Below are positions 23,646 through 33,283 of a DNA stretch of 64,000 nucleotides, piece by piece. The stretch is taken from positions 1,922,001-1,986,000 of the forward strand of contig LR134353.1 of NCBI GenBank assembly GCA_900637135.1. Direction: 5' to 3'. The DNA comes from Mycolicibacterium flavescens. GTDB taxonomy: Bacteria; Actinomycetota; Actinomycetes; Mycobacteriales; Mycobacteriaceae. Under the pieces are notes generated by a model. That model was not told the DNA's origin, ran no database searches, and was given only the letters and a program-made list of their open reading frames with translations. A program made the position numbers and the translations under genes. The stretch's first letter is position 1, and each line of letters begins with the position of its first letter.

Positions 23646-24926
23646 ATGGCGTGGGATTTCAGCACCGAACCCGAATTTCAAATGAAGCTCGACTGGGTCA
23701 AGCAGTTCTGCGAAGAGAAAGTCGAACCGCTCGACCACATCTTCCCGTACGCGGTGCGATCACCCGATCCCGCGGTCAAGGCGTACGTCCGCGAACTCCA
23801 GCAGGAGGTCAAGGACCAGGGGTTGTGGGCCATCTTCCTCGACAGAGAGCTCGGCGGACCGGGCTTCGGGCAGCTCAAGCTCGGTCTGCTCAACGAGGTC
23901 ATCGGCCGCTACCCCGGCGCCCCACACATGTTCGGCGCGTCGGCGCCGGACACCGGCAACATGGAGATGCTCGCCGCATACGGCACCGAGGAACAAAAGG
24001 AGCGGTGGCTCAAACCGCTGCTCAACCAGGACATGTTCTCCGCTTACTCGATGACCGAACCGCAAGGCGGCAGCGACCCCAACCTGTTCAAAACCCACGC
24101 GGTGCGCGACGGCGACGAATGGGTGATCAATGGCGAGAAGTGGTTCACCTCGGCAGGCCGCGTCGCCGACATCCTGTTCGTGATGTGCACGAACGGGATG
24201 TTCGTTGTCCCGCGCAAGACCCCAGGCGTCGAGATCATGCCCGAACCACGCAACCACAACCACATCGTCTACCGCGACGTCCGCGTGCCGCATGACCATC
24301 TGCTCGGGCCGGAGAACGGCGCAAAAGTGTTGGCGCAGAGGCGACTCGGTGGCGGACGAATCCATCACGCCATGCGCACGATCGCGCAGTGCAACCTGGC
24401 CTTCGACATGATGTGCGAGCGGGTGCTCAGCCGTGAATCGCACGGCAAGGTGATCTCCGAGCACCAGATGGTGCAGGAGAAGATCGCCGAGTCCTACGCG
24501 ATGATCAAGATGCTGCGCCTGTTCGTCCTGGAGACGGCGTGGAAGATCGACAACACCTCGACCCAGGAGGCCCGCACCGAGATCGCCGCGGTCAAGTTCA
24601 CGATGGCCAAGGTCCTGCGCGAGGTGTCGTTCAACGCCTTGCACATCCTCGGGTCGCTGGGCACCACCGACCTCACCCCGATCCAGGCGATGTACGCCTC
24701 CGCCCCGACGATGGGCATCGCCGACGGTGTCGACGAGGTGCACAAGGCCACCGTGGCTCGCCGCGTGCTGCGCGACTATCAACCGCACGAGGGTGACTTT
24801 CCGACGCAGTTCCTGCCCTACAAGCGGGAGCAGGCGCGCCAGAAGATGCAGCCGGTGCTCGATGCCCGCCCGGAATTGGCGACCGCCGCCGAGGCGTATC
24901 AGAAATATCTGTCGGGGCGCCGCTGA
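23646..24926 (+). CDS. Acyl-CoA dehydrogenase (FadE family)
   Basis: 426-residue flavoenzyme for alpha-beta oxidation of acyl-CoA. Three-domain layout: helical N-terminus, middle beta domain with MTEPQGGSDPNLFKT and INGEKWFTSAGRVAD (FAD/substrate loop), and a C-terminal helical domain with QMVQEKIAESYAMIKMLRLF and FNALHILGSLGTTDLTPI. ATG start at 23646. A single gene with no clear partner. Which acyl chain it uses cannot be told. Confidence 0.94.
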   Translation: MAWDFSTEPEFQMKLDWVKQFCEEKVEPLDHIFPYAVRSPDPAVKAYVRELQQEVKDQGLWAIFLDRELGGPGFGQLKLGLLNEVIGRYPGAPHMFGASAPDTGNMEMLAAYGTEEQKERWLKPLLNQDMFSAYSMTEPQGGSDPNLFKTHAVRDGDEWVINGEKWFTSAGRVADILFVMCTNGMFVVPRKTPGVEIMPEPRNHNHIVYRDVRVPHDHLLGPENGAKVLAQRRLGGGRIHHAMRTIAQCNLAFDMMCERVLSRESHGKVISEHQMVQEKIAESYAMIKMLRLFVLETAWKIDNTSTQEARTEIAAVKFTMAKVLREVSFNALHILGSLGTTDLTPIQAMYASAPTMGIADGVDEVHKATVARRVLRDYQPHEGDFPTQFLPYKREQARQKMQPVLDARPELATAAEAYQKYLSGRR

Positions 24927-24963
24927 CGTTCGCGCCGCGGGCGCGCTCGCCTAAGGTGGACGC

Positions 24964-25152
24964 ATGCGGTTCGCCATCGCCCTACTCGGAGTGATCGTCG
25001 CGTTGTTCGGCCTGCTGTTCACGCTCCAAGGCTTCGGCGTGGTCGGCGGCAGCCCGATGAGCAACACCACCACGTGGTCGATCCTCGGCCCGATCATCGC
25101 TCTGGTCGGTCTCGCGCTGGCGGTTGGTGGTCTTCGCCGTCGCAAGCCGTGA
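24964..25152 (+). CDS. Small membrane protein, two transmembrane helices
   Basis: 62 residues, almost all hydrophobic: helix 1 about 3-27 (AIALLGVIVALFGLLFTLQG), a short polar loop SPMSNTTTW, helix 2 about 38-56, then a basic RRRKP end. This size and pattern recur in mycobacterial genomes as uncharacterised membrane proteins. ATG start 37 bases after fadE. Function unknown. Confidence 0.82.
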   Translation: MRFAIALLGVIVALFGLLFTLQGFGVVGGSPMSNTTTWSILGPIIALVGLALAVGGLRRRKP

Positions 25153-25155
25153 CGT

Positions 25156-25812
25156 TCATACGGGTCTGCGGAACACCGTTTCGATGAGCAGTCGCCGGCA
25201 CCACAGCCGGTAAGCCTCCACGCTCCAGCCGTCCCGGTGGGTCACCCGGCGAAAGGTCTCGACGCTGCCGAGCACTGCCGCCGTCTCGAGTAGCTCCTCG
25301 AACGGGACATCGGTGCGCAGCCAGCCGCGGTCCCCGAAGTGCTTGAGGACCCGCCCGATCTGCCTGGTGACGCTGGCGATCAGGTCGCCGAGATAACGGT
25401 CCAACTCCGGGTCCGCGTTCGCGCCCCCGATGAGCGCCGTCGCGAGCTCAGCCGCTCGTTCATGCACGTCGATCTGTGCGGCGATGACGGCGTCGATGGC
25501 CTCGTCAAAGTCCTCGATCGCGACGATGCTTCGGCCGACGTCGAGATTGAGGATGTTGTCCTCACCGGCCACGCCGAACGCCTCGTATTCGATCGCCGCG
25601 ATCAGGAGCGCCGCTTTGGGTCCCTGCGACTGCACGGTCTCCGTCGACACACCGGCGTCCGAGGCGATCTTGGCCAGCGTTGTGCGCGCATATCCCTGTG
25701 CGGCGAACAGCTTCGCAGCGGCCGACACGATCCGCTCCCTGGTCGCCTGCGCCTGCTGCCTGCGCAATTCGGACTGATACGAACGACTGCGGGATATTGA
25801 CTTGGATGACAC
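25156..25812 (-). CDS. TetR family transcriptional regulator
   Basis: 218 residues from GTG 25812. N-terminal helix-turn-helix: RERIVSAAAKLFAAQGYARTTLAKIASDAGVSTETVQSQGPKAALL-type sequence at about 20-65, followed by the variable helical ligand domain. It is divergent from the glycosyltransferase with 53 bases between the starts, so it probably controls that gene and itself. The ligand is unknown. Confidence 0.92.
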   Translation of the reverse strand: MSSKSISRSRSYQSELRRQQAQATRERIVSAAAKLFAAQGYARTTLAKIASDAGVSTETVQSQGPKAALLIAAIEYEAFGVAGEDNILNLDVGRSIVAIEDFDEAIDAVIAAQIDVHERAAELATALIGGANADPELDRYLGDLIASVTRQIGRVLKHFGDRGWLRTDVPFEELLETAAVLGSVETFRRVTHRDGWSVEAYRLWCRRLLIETVFRRPV

Positions 25813-25865
25813 AGTAATGAATACTAGCCCACTGGATCGAATTTTCGGACGGGCGGGGGACCGCA

Positions 25866-27188
25866 ATGGCATCGATCGTGATCGCCAGCTTTCCGGCACA
25901 GGGTCATATCGCACCGCTTCTGACCGTTGCGAGGAACTTCGTCGAACGCGGCGACCATGTTCGGTTCCTCACCGGCTCGCATTTCGCGGAGAAGGTCGTC
26001 GCCACCGGGGCGGAGTTCATCGCGCTTCCTCCGGAGGCCGACTTCGATCAACGGCCCCTTTCCGAGCACTTCCCGGAGCGCGCACGGCTCAAAGGTCTCC
26101 GAGCGACTGCCTTCGACGTCGAGCACGTCTTCGCGCGGCCGGCCCGGGGGCAGTACGCATCGCTGACCGCCGCGCTTGCCGGACAACCTGCGGATGTCGT
26201 GCTCGCTGAACCCGCCTTCGTCGGCGCGGCATGTCTGCTCGGGCTTCCACGCTCGGCTCGCCCCGCGGTGGTGATGTGCTGTGTGATCCCACTCTGCATC
26301 GAGAGTCGTGACATGGCGCCGTTCGGTCTGGGACTGCCGCCTGCGCGCTTCCTCAATCGGACCCGCAACGCGGCGTTGAGGGGCGTCCACCATCGAATCC
26401 TCGAGGGCGCCAACGGAATCATCAACGATCTTCACCGCGAACTGCATGGAATCGACATGCCGGGAACGTTCCCGGACTGGGGCCGGCGGGCGGACGCGCT
26501 CCTTCACTTCACGGTGCCGTCCTTCGAATATCCGATTACCGATGCGCCTCCGACGCTCAGCTTTGCGGGGCCGCTCTCGGCCACGGGTTCACAGGCGCCG
26601 CTGCCGCCGTGGTGGTCTGACCTCGACGGGACCCGGCCGGTCGTGCACGTCACGCAGGGCACTGTTGCCAACACCGATTACGACCAGGCGATAGCTCCGA
26701 CTTTGCGTGCTCTCGACGATGAGGACCTTCTCGTCGTGGTGGCGACGGGTGGGCGCCCGGTCGATACCCTGCCGCCGCTCCCCGCGAACGCGCGCGCGGC
26801 GGAGTACCTGCCGTACGACGAACTTTTTCCGCGTACGGCAGTCTTCGTCACCAACGGCGGTTACGGCGGTGTGCAGTACGCCTTGCGGTACGGCGTGCCG
26901 ATCGTCGCCACCGGCGGCAAGGAAGACAAGCCGGAGGTTGGCGCTCGCGTTCAGTGGGCTGGCGTCGGCCGGCGGATTAGAAGCGAGCGACCGACCGCAC
27001 GCGCACTGCGCCGAGAGATCCTGCGGGTGATCGACGAGCCGCGATACCGACACGCCAGTGCCCGCATTGCGGCTGACATGGCCGCGTCCCCGGGCTTCGC
27101 CGAAGTGGCCGCGGTCGTCGACGGTCTGGTGGCCCGGCAGGCGCCGGAGACGGGGGACGTATACCCTCCTGTCGCGCCGACTTCGTGA
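25866..27188 (+). CDS. UGT-type glycosyltransferase
   Basis: 440-residue GT-B enzyme of the UDP-glucuronosyl/MGT family. The N-terminal domain opens with IASFPAQGHIAPLLTVARNF; the C-terminal nucleotide-sugar domain has HVTQGTVANTDY and the donor loop FVTNGGYGGVQYALRYGVPIVATGGKEDKPE-type region (about 325-360). Such enzymes add sugar to lipids, macrolides or xenobiotics. Divergent from a TetR gene, which suggests induction by a small hydrophobic compound. Acceptor unknown. Confidence 0.93.
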   Translation: MASIVIASFPAQGHIAPLLTVARNFVERGDHVRFLTGSHFAEKVVATGAEFIALPPEADFDQRPLSEHFPERARLKGLRATAFDVEHVFARPARGQYASLTAALAGQPADVVLAEPAFVGAACLLGLPRSARPAVVMCCVIPLCIESRDMAPFGLGLPPARFLNRTRNAALRGVHHRILEGANGIINDLHRELHGIDMPGTFPDWGRRADALLHFTVPSFEYPITDAPPTLSFAGPLSATGSQAPLPPWWSDLDGTRPVVHVTQGTVANTDYDQAIAPTLRALDDEDLLVVVATGGRPVDTLPPLPANARAAEYLPYDELFPRTAVFVTNGGYGGVQYALRYGVPIVATGGKEDKPEVGARVQWAGVGRRIRSERPTARALRREILRVIDEPRYRHASARIAADMAASPGFAEVAAVVDGLVARQAPETGDVYPPVAPTS

Positions 27189-27413
27189 GGGCGGCGGAGC
27201 TATGCCCGGGCCAGGTGGACAGGCGATCGTCGATGTTCGCTGAAAGCGCACAAGCGGGGGCCGCCGCTCTGTAACGCTCGGGTAGGCGGAGCGATGAATT
27301 CTGTGAGGCCGGCAGCGTCGGGGGAGCCCTCAGGGTGCTCGTTTCCGTCTCAGCGACGAACGGTTCGCACGGCGCCGAGCCGCCAACCAGGCAGAGAAGG
27401 GAGTGGAGGCACG

Positions 27414-29054
27414 ATGGGTGCTCCGCTGAATGAATTCCGCAGGGATGTCCGGAAACGAGGTATCGCCGTCGTCGCGTCGGGAGCCGTGATCTCCCTGACC
27501 GCGCTGACCGCCGGGCTCGCGCCTGCCGTGGCGCAGCCCGATTCCGACGACGTCGTGACGACGGTCGCGCCGGAACCCAGAGTCAGCGCTCCTGAGCCGG
27601 AGGTGACCGTCGAGCAGCCGACCTCGGCCCCCGAGCCGCAGGTGCCGGCGACCCAGGTCGCGCCGCAGACGCAGGCGCCGCAGACGCAGGCACCGCAGAC
27701 GCAGGCACCGGTCGTAGAGCCCGAGCCCGCCGCCGAGCCCGAGCCGGCTCCCGCCCCGCAGCCGGAGCCCGCGCCGCAGACCGTTGCCCCGCCGAAGACC
27801 AGCACGGCGGTCCAGTCGGCCGAGCCGTCGACGCCGGCTGCCGAGCCGTCGGCGCCCGCCGAGCGGACCCCGGCGACGTCGGCCGCGCCGCGTACCAGCG
27901 CTGCCGCTCCGGCGACCAAGCCCGAGACCAGCGAACCGGCCGAACCGGGTGAGTCCACCGCTTCGTCTGCAGCGATCGCACCCGCGTCGGAGACTGAGAC
28001 ACCGACGTCGAGCGACAAGACGGTGGCGGAGACCACCGGTAACGAGGAGAGCGGTTCGGACTCCGACACCCCGACGGTGTCGATCGAGAACGCCTCCAAG
28101 GAGATCGAGACGCTGGCGCCCGAGACGCTCGAAGCGCCGGCCGAAGACGTCGAACTCGCACGCAACGCCAAGCCGGTGTTCGAACCGGAGCCCGCGCCCG
28201 CCCCCGAGGAGGACGTGACCGCGTTCAAGCAGTCGGTCGACATGACGCTCGGCTTGAACGGCGCCGAGGCCAGCGCCAGCGCGAAGGTCGAACTCGAGGC
28301 CAAGCGTGACCGCGACTTCGAGCTGGTCAGCAATGTGCGTCAGTGGCAACCGGAGTGGATCGAGTACGACGAGTTCTACCGCCCGGTGCTGATGAACCCG
28401 TTCCGGGCCCCGGTGCGCATCGTCTACGTCTACGACATGCGACCGCGCATCGCCTACATCCCGCCGCTGTCGCGGCTGGTGCTCGAGGCGGCCCAGTTCG
28501 CCGCCTACAGCTTCACCGCGGCCGTGCTCAGCCCTGTCGTCGCGGCGGCCAACGTCGCGCAGGCGGTGAGCAACATCGCCGTCGGCACCTTCTTCGGTGG
28601 CGGCTACTTCCCGGGCGCCGGCCTGCCGTTGCCTCCGCCTCCGCCACCCGTTCTGCGCTACGACAACGTGCCGGTGTTGGTCAACTACTCCAACGCCCGT
28701 TACGAGCCGTTCCGGGTGCGCCAGATCGTCGACGTCGGTGAGGACCGGGTGTACGGCGGGCGCAAGGTGCTGCTCGACGGCGCGACGCCGGTCTGGGGTG
28801 AATGGACGCAAACGGCAAGCGGGGAGCGCCAATTCGAGGTCCGCAAGACTCAGCAGTTCCCCGGTCTGAGCGAGCCGGCCGAGGCTCCGCTGCCCGGCGA
28901 CTACCGGCTGCGGCTGGCGTCGGACGAGGCGTCGACCGGCGGTCTGACCGGCAGGGACATCTTCCTGATGGTCTCGGCGGGTGTGATCGGCACGCTCGGC
29001 TTCGGCGCCATCGGACTGGCGTTCTTCCTCGGTCGTCGGCGGCCCGAACACTGA
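27414..29054 (+). CDS. Exported Pro/Ala-rich cell-surface protein with C-terminal membrane anchor
   Basis: 546 residues from ATG 27414, with GGAGG 7 bases upstream. Signal peptide (about 20-42, ending APAVAQ), then about 230 residues very rich in Pro, Ala, Glu and Thr, including three tandem QTQAP copies, then a conserved-looking globular part (RQWQPEWIEYDEFYRPVLM onward), a proline run (LPPPPPPPV), and a last transmembrane helix (about 518-540) with a basic tail. It should span or contact the cell wall while anchored in the membrane. No family or enzyme motif recognised. Confidence 0.82.
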   Translation: MGAPLNEFRRDVRKRGIAVVASGAVISLTALTAGLAPAVAQPDSDDVVTTVAPEPRVSAPEPEVTVEQPTSAPEPQVPATQVAPQTQAPQTQAPQTQAPVVEPEPAAEPEPAPAPQPEPAPQTVAPPKTSTAVQSAEPSTPAAEPSAPAERTPATSAAPRTSAAAPATKPETSEPAEPGESTASSAAIAPASETETPTSSDKTVAETTGNEESGSDSDTPTVSIENASKEIETLAPETLEAPAEDVELARNAKPVFEPEPAPAPEEDVTAFKQSVDMTLGLNGAEASASAKVELEAKRDRDFELVSNVRQWQPEWIEYDEFYRPVLMNPFRAPVRIVYVYDMRPRIAYIPPLSRLVLEAAQFAAYSFTAAVLSPVVAAANVAQAVSNIAVGTFFGGGYFPGAGLPLPPPPPPVLRYDNVPVLVNYSNARYEPFRVRQIVDVGEDRVYGGRKVLLDGATPVWGEWTQTASGERQFEVRKTQQFPGLSEPAEAPLPGDYRLRLASDEASTGGLTGRDIFLMVSAGVIGTLGFGAIGLAFFLGRRRPEH

Positions 29055-29125
29055 CGGGTCGCGGGCGCACCGCGAAAGTCGTCACCGCCGTTACGCCGCC
29101 GTCAACGAGGGTGCATGATGGTGCG

Positions 29126-30769
29126 ATGCCCGAGGTTCGCGTGGGTCCGCTGCTTCGCCACGTCGGCAAAACCGACGCGACCGTATGGGTCGAGACGGAC
29201 AAGCCGTGCGGGGTCGAGATCCTCGGCAGTCATGCCGACACCTTCGAGGTCGAAGGTCATCACTTCGCGATCGTCTGCGTGACCGACCTCGACCCCGACA
29301 GCGACCACCCCTACGAGGTGCATCTCGACGGGGAAAAGGCTTGGCCGCCAAACGGATATGAGTATCCGCAACCGCGGATCCGGTTGATGCCGCGGGACGG
29401 CTCGCTTCGGCTGCTGTTCGGGTCCTGCCGCGCGTCGGCCCCCCATCACCCGCCCTACACGTATCAGCACTGGTGGCACCCCAAGGGCAAGGGCATCGAC
29501 GTGCTGCGCACATACGGGATGCGGATGCTGCGCCAGCCGTCGGCGCTGTGGCCCGACGCCCTGCTGATGATGGGTGACCAGCTCTACGCCGACCAGGTGA
29601 ACGACACGATCAAGGATCTGGTCGCCGATCGCGAGGTACACGCCGACGGCCCGGTCGAGGTGCTCGAGGACTTCGAGGAGTACTGCATCGGCTACTGGGA
29701 CGCCTGGTGCGATCCGGTCGTGCGGTGGATGCTCTCGACCATTCCGACGTCGATGATGTTCGACGACCACGAGATCAACGACAAGTGGAACACGTCGCAG
29801 GCCTGGCTCGACGAGAAGCGCCAGACCGACTGGTACCAGACGCGGATCATCGGCGGGCTGATGGCCTACTGGATCTACCAGCACCTCGGCAACATGTCGC
29901 CCGACGAACTGGCCAAGGACCAGACGTTCCAGCGCGTCATCGAGACCAGGCAGGGTTCCGAACTGGTTCGCGAGCTCGCTCAGATTGCCGAAAAAGACGA
30001 CGGCGCATCACATTTCAGCATGTGTCGTGATCTCGGTCCGGCGCGGTTGATCGTCGTTGACGCCCGCACCGGCCGCCAGCTCAAACCGGGGCGGCGCCGG
30101 ATCACCACCGACGAGGAATGGGACTGGATCACCGCCAACGCCGACGGGAACTACCAGCACCTGCTGTTCGCCAGCTCGCTGCCGATCCTGCTGCCCTACG
30201 GAATGCACCACATCGAAGCGTGGTCGGAGGCCGTCGGCGACGGCGCCTGGGGACGGTGGCTCACTGGTTTGGGGGAGAAGGTCCGGATCACGGCCAATCT
30301 CGACCACTGGGCCTGTTTTCAGGAGAGCTTCCGGCGCTTCGAGGACCTGGTCATCGACGTGGCGAGCGGACGGCGAGGTCCCGCGCCCGATTCAGTGGTG
30401 CTGTTCGGCGGCGATGTGCACCACTGCTGGGTGTCCGAGGTCGAGGTACCCGACGAGGCGACCAGGCTGGGCACCAAGGTCTGGCAGGTGGTGTGTTCGG
30501 GACTGCGCAAGGAGCCGTCGGCGGTCGAACGAGTCATCCTGCGGCTCGGCCACACGGGGTTCGTCGAGACCGTCGGTAACGCGCTGGTGAAAACCACGAA
30601 AGTGCCCAAGCCGCGGCTCCGTTGGCGCCCCGTCTCCGAGCCGCATTTCCGCAACCAGGTCGGGACGCTGGAGATCGCGGGCGGCGAGATGGGCGTACGG
30701 ATCGAGAAGGTCACTGGCCGCTGGCGCAAGCCGCACCTGACCACCGTCATCGAGCACAAACTACTCTGA
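29126..30769 (+). CDS. PhoD-like metallophosphatase
   Basis: 547 residues from ATG 29126; the open frame continues left but is a shadow of the preceding gene. An N-terminal fibronectin-like part (RVGPLLRHVGKTDATVWVET) is followed by the PhoD-type metallophosphoesterase core: FGSCRAS, MGDQLYAD, FDDHEINDKWN and FGGDVHHCWVSEV provide metal ligands. No signal peptide is seen, so it may be cytoplasmic, unlike Tat-exported PhoD. Substrate unknown (phosphodiester or phosphonate). Confidence 0.9.
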   Translation: MPEVRVGPLLRHVGKTDATVWVETDKPCGVEILGSHADTFEVEGHHFAIVCVTDLDPDSDHPYEVHLDGEKAWPPNGYEYPQPRIRLMPRDGSLRLLFGSCRASAPHHPPYTYQHWWHPKGKGIDVLRTYGMRMLRQPSALWPDALLMMGDQLYADQVNDTIKDLVADREVHADGPVEVLEDFEEYCIGYWDAWCDPVVRWMLSTIPTSMMFDDHEINDKWNTSQAWLDEKRQTDWYQTRIIGGLMAYWIYQHLGNMSPDELAKDQTFQRVIETRQGSELVRELAQIAEKDDGASHFSMCRDLGPARLIVVDARTGRQLKPGRRRITTDEEWDWITANADGNYQHLLFASSLPILLPYGMHHIEAWSEAVGDGAWGRWLTGLGEKVRITANLDHWACFQESFRRFEDLVIDVASGRRGPAPDSVVLFGGDVHHCWVSEVEVPDEATRLGTKVWQVVCSGLRKEPSAVERVILRLGHTGFVETVGNALVKTTKVPKPRLRWRPVSEPHFRNQVGTLEIAGGEMGVRIEKVTGRWRKPHLTTVIEHKLL

Positions 30770-30776
30770 AATCGCT

Positions 30777-31517
30777 TCAGCCGGCGCCTTTGCCGTTGTC
30801 GACACGGTAGACCGCACCGTGGATCGCCGCGGCGTCATCGCTGGCCAAAAATGCGATGGTCTTGGCGACGTCAACGGTGTCCATGAACCCGCGCGGCGAC
30901 GCGATGCGCATGATGAGGTCCCAGTCGGCGTTGTCGGGTGCGGAGAACTCGGTGGTCTGCGCGGTCGGCATGCCGCCAGGGCAGACCGCGTTCACCCGGA
31001 CCTTCTCCTTGGTGTACTCGACGGCCAGCGCCCGGGTTAGCCCGACGAGACCGTGCTTGGCCGCGCAGTATCCGGCCGAATACACCTCGCCTTCCACACC
31101 CGCGATCGACGAGACGTTGACGATGTTGCCGCCGCTCTCCACGAGATGCGGCAGCGCGGCACGACAAAGGTAGAACGGCCCGTGCAGGTTCACCGCCAGG
31201 TCGCGTTCCCACTCGTCGTCGGTCACCGCGGTGGTGTGGCGCATCTGATGAAAGCCCGCCACATTCACGAGTACGTCGAGTCGCCCGAATACCTCCACGC
31301 ACCGCGCGACGGCTTCACCGCACGCCGCCGATGACGTCACGTCCACCGACGCGAAGCGGCCGCCAGGCACGGCCTCGAACACCGACGCCATCCGTTCGGC
31401 GTCGCGCGCGATCCCGAAGACGGTGGCACCGCGTTGGGCGAACAGTTGCGCGACCGCCGCGCCCAATCCCGCCGAAGCGCCCGTCACCAGTGCGACCTTG
31501 TCGCTGAGTTGAGTCAT
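30777..31517 (-). CDS. Short-chain dehydrogenase/reductase
   Basis: 246-residue classical SDR from ATG 31517. Cofactor motif TGASAGLG (about 12-19), NVAGF structural motif, and catalytic Ser-Tyr-Lys in VSSIAGVEGEVYSAGYCAAKHG. NAD(P)-dependent oxidation or reduction of an alcohol or ketone. Convergent with the PhoD-like gene (7-base gap). Substrate not predictable. Confidence 0.93.
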   Translation of the reverse strand: MTQLSDKVALVTGASAGLGAAVAQLFAQRGATVFGIARDAERMASVFEAVPGGRFASVDVTSSAACGEAVARCVEVFGRLDVLVNVAGFHQMRHTTAVTDDEWERDLAVNLHGPFYLCRAALPHLVESGGNIVNVSSIAGVEGEVYSAGYCAAKHGLVGLTRALAVEYTKEKVRVNAVCPGGMPTAQTTEFSAPDNADWDLIMRIASPRGFMDTVDVAKTIAFLASDDAAAIHGAVYRVDNGKGAG

Positions 31518-31666
31518 GGTTGAAGACTTTCTCACGGACAAGCGTGCGAGCCGGCGACCGGAGTCACCCAACAGACGAATCTGGTTCCTAGGGTCGAGAT
31601 TGCATCCGGGTTTGTTCAGCCGATCACAGCCCTGAATGCATTCTCGCCGCTAGGAAGCTGACAGCC

Positions 31667-33283
31667 CTACTGGGCCGAGACGCGAGGGCGCTCCGGGGGT
31701 ACGGCGGCCAACAGCGCGCGGGTGTAGTCGTCGCGGGGTGAGGTGAACAAATCGGCGGCCGGCCGGTACTCCACCGCCGCACCTTCGCGCATCACCAGCA
31801 CGTCATGGCTGACCTGCTGGACGATCGCGAGGTCGTGCGCGATGAACAGGTAGGTCAGCCCCAGGTCGCGTTGCAGACCGGCCAGCAGATCGAGCACCTT
31901 CGCCTGTACCGAAACATCCAGCGCCGCAGTCGCTTCGTCGAGGATCAGCAACTCGGGTTCACCGGCCAGCGCGCGGGCGATGCTCACCCGCTGGCGCTCG
32001 CCGCCCGACAGCTCGTGCGGGTAGCGCGACGCGAACGACGTCGGCAGACCGACGAGGTCGAGCAGTTCATCGACCCGGGCGGCGCGGGCGCGCCGACCCT
32101 TCGCGAGCCGGTGCACGATCAGCGGCTCGGCGATCGCGGTGCTGACGCGGGCGCGCGGGTTCACCGACGAGAACGGGTCCTGGAACACGAGGCCGATCCG
32201 CCTGCGCAACGCCTTCTCCGCCTTCCCCCGCACCCCGAACACGTCGGCGTCACCGAGCTTCGCGGTGCCGGCGTCGGGCCGCAGCAGACCGGTGAGCGCG
32301 GACGCCACGGTCGACTTGCCCGAACCTGACTCGCCGACGAGGCCCAGGGTGGTGCCCCGACGGATCTGAAACGACAGGTCTTTGACGGCGTGCACGATCG
32401 ACTTGCCGACCGGTGTGCTGACTTCGAACCGCACGTCGAGACCCTCGAGGTTCAGCAGTACCGGTGCATCCGGCGCCGGGGGTGGACCCGGGCGCCCGAC
32501 GAGCGGTCGCGCTTCGAGCAATTCTTGGGTGTACTCGTGGCGAGGCCGGTCGAAAACGTCCGTGACCGAGGCTTGTTCGACCGCTTCGCCGCCGCGCAGC
32601 ACCGTCACGTCCTCGGCAACCTGGCCGATCACGCCGAGGTCATGGCTGATCCACACCACCGCGGTGCCGAAGTCGCGTTGCAGTTCAGCGACCAGTTCGA
32701 CGATCTGCGCCTGAGTGGTGACGTCGAGGGCGGTGGTCGGTTCGTCGGCGATCAGCAGAGCCGGGTCACATGCCATCGCTATCGCGATCATCACGCGCTG
32801 CTTCTGCCCACCAGACAGCTGGTGCGGAAAGGCGCGCAGCCGCGATTGCGCGTCAGGAAGCCCGACCGCCTCGAGCAACTCGAGAGCCCGGACGCGCGCC
32901 TGCTGTCGGGTCATCCGCCGGTGCGCCTCAAGTGATTCGGTGATCTGCCGTTCCAGCGTCAACAGCGGGTTCAGCGACGTACCCGGGTCCTGGAACACGA
33001 AGCCGATCTGGCCGCCGTGCACGCTGCGTAACACTCGGTTCGAGGCGCCGACGAGCTCGGTACGACCGGCTTCGATTGTCAGCGTGCTGGTTCCGGAGAC
33101 CCGCGCACCCGGCGCGTCGAGCAGGCCCGTCGCGGCGAGGACGGTCATCGACTTGCCCGAACCGGACTCGCCCACGATGCCGAGGGTCTGTTCCCGGTGC
33201 ACGTCGAACGACACTCCGCGCACGATCTCCCGGTTGCCGATGCTCACCCGCAGGTCTCCCACGCTCAACACCGGATCGCTCAC
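31667..33283 (-). CDS. Peptide ABC transporter, fused double ATPase (DppD-DppF type)
   Basis: 538 residues with two complete ATP-binding domains in one chain. The first has Walker A GESGSGKSM (about 36-44), signature LSGGQKQR and Walker B LLIADEPTT; the second has GESGSGKST (about 315), LSGGERQR and LLILDEATA. Each ends with an oligopeptide-type C-terminal region. It powers the two permeases encoded upstream; ATG 33283 overlaps the permease end by 4 bases. M. tuberculosis dppD is fused in the same way. Confidence 0.94.
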   Translation of the reverse strand: MSDPVLSVGDLRVSIGNREIVRGVSFDVHREQTLGIVGESGSGKSMTVLAATGLLDAPGARVSGTSTLTIEAGRTELVGASNRVLRSVHGGQIGFVFQDPGTSLNPLLTLERQITESLEAHRRMTRQQARVRALELLEAVGLPDAQSRLRAFPHQLSGGQKQRVMIAIAMACDPALLIADEPTTALDVTTQAQIVELVAELQRDFGTAVVWISHDLGVIGQVAEDVTVLRGGEAVEQASVTDVFDRPRHEYTQELLEARPLVGRPGPPPAPDAPVLLNLEGLDVRFEVSTPVGKSIVHAVKDLSFQIRRGTTLGLVGESGSGKSTVASALTGLLRPDAGTAKLGDADVFGVRGKAEKALRRRIGLVFQDPFSSVNPRARVSTAIAEPLIVHRLAKGRRARAARVDELLDLVGLPTSFASRYPHELSGGERQRVSIARALAGEPELLILDEATAALDVSVQAKVLDLLAGLQRDLGLTYLFIAHDLAIVQQVSHDVLVMREGAAVEYRPAADLFTSPRDDYTRALLAAVPPERPRVSAQ

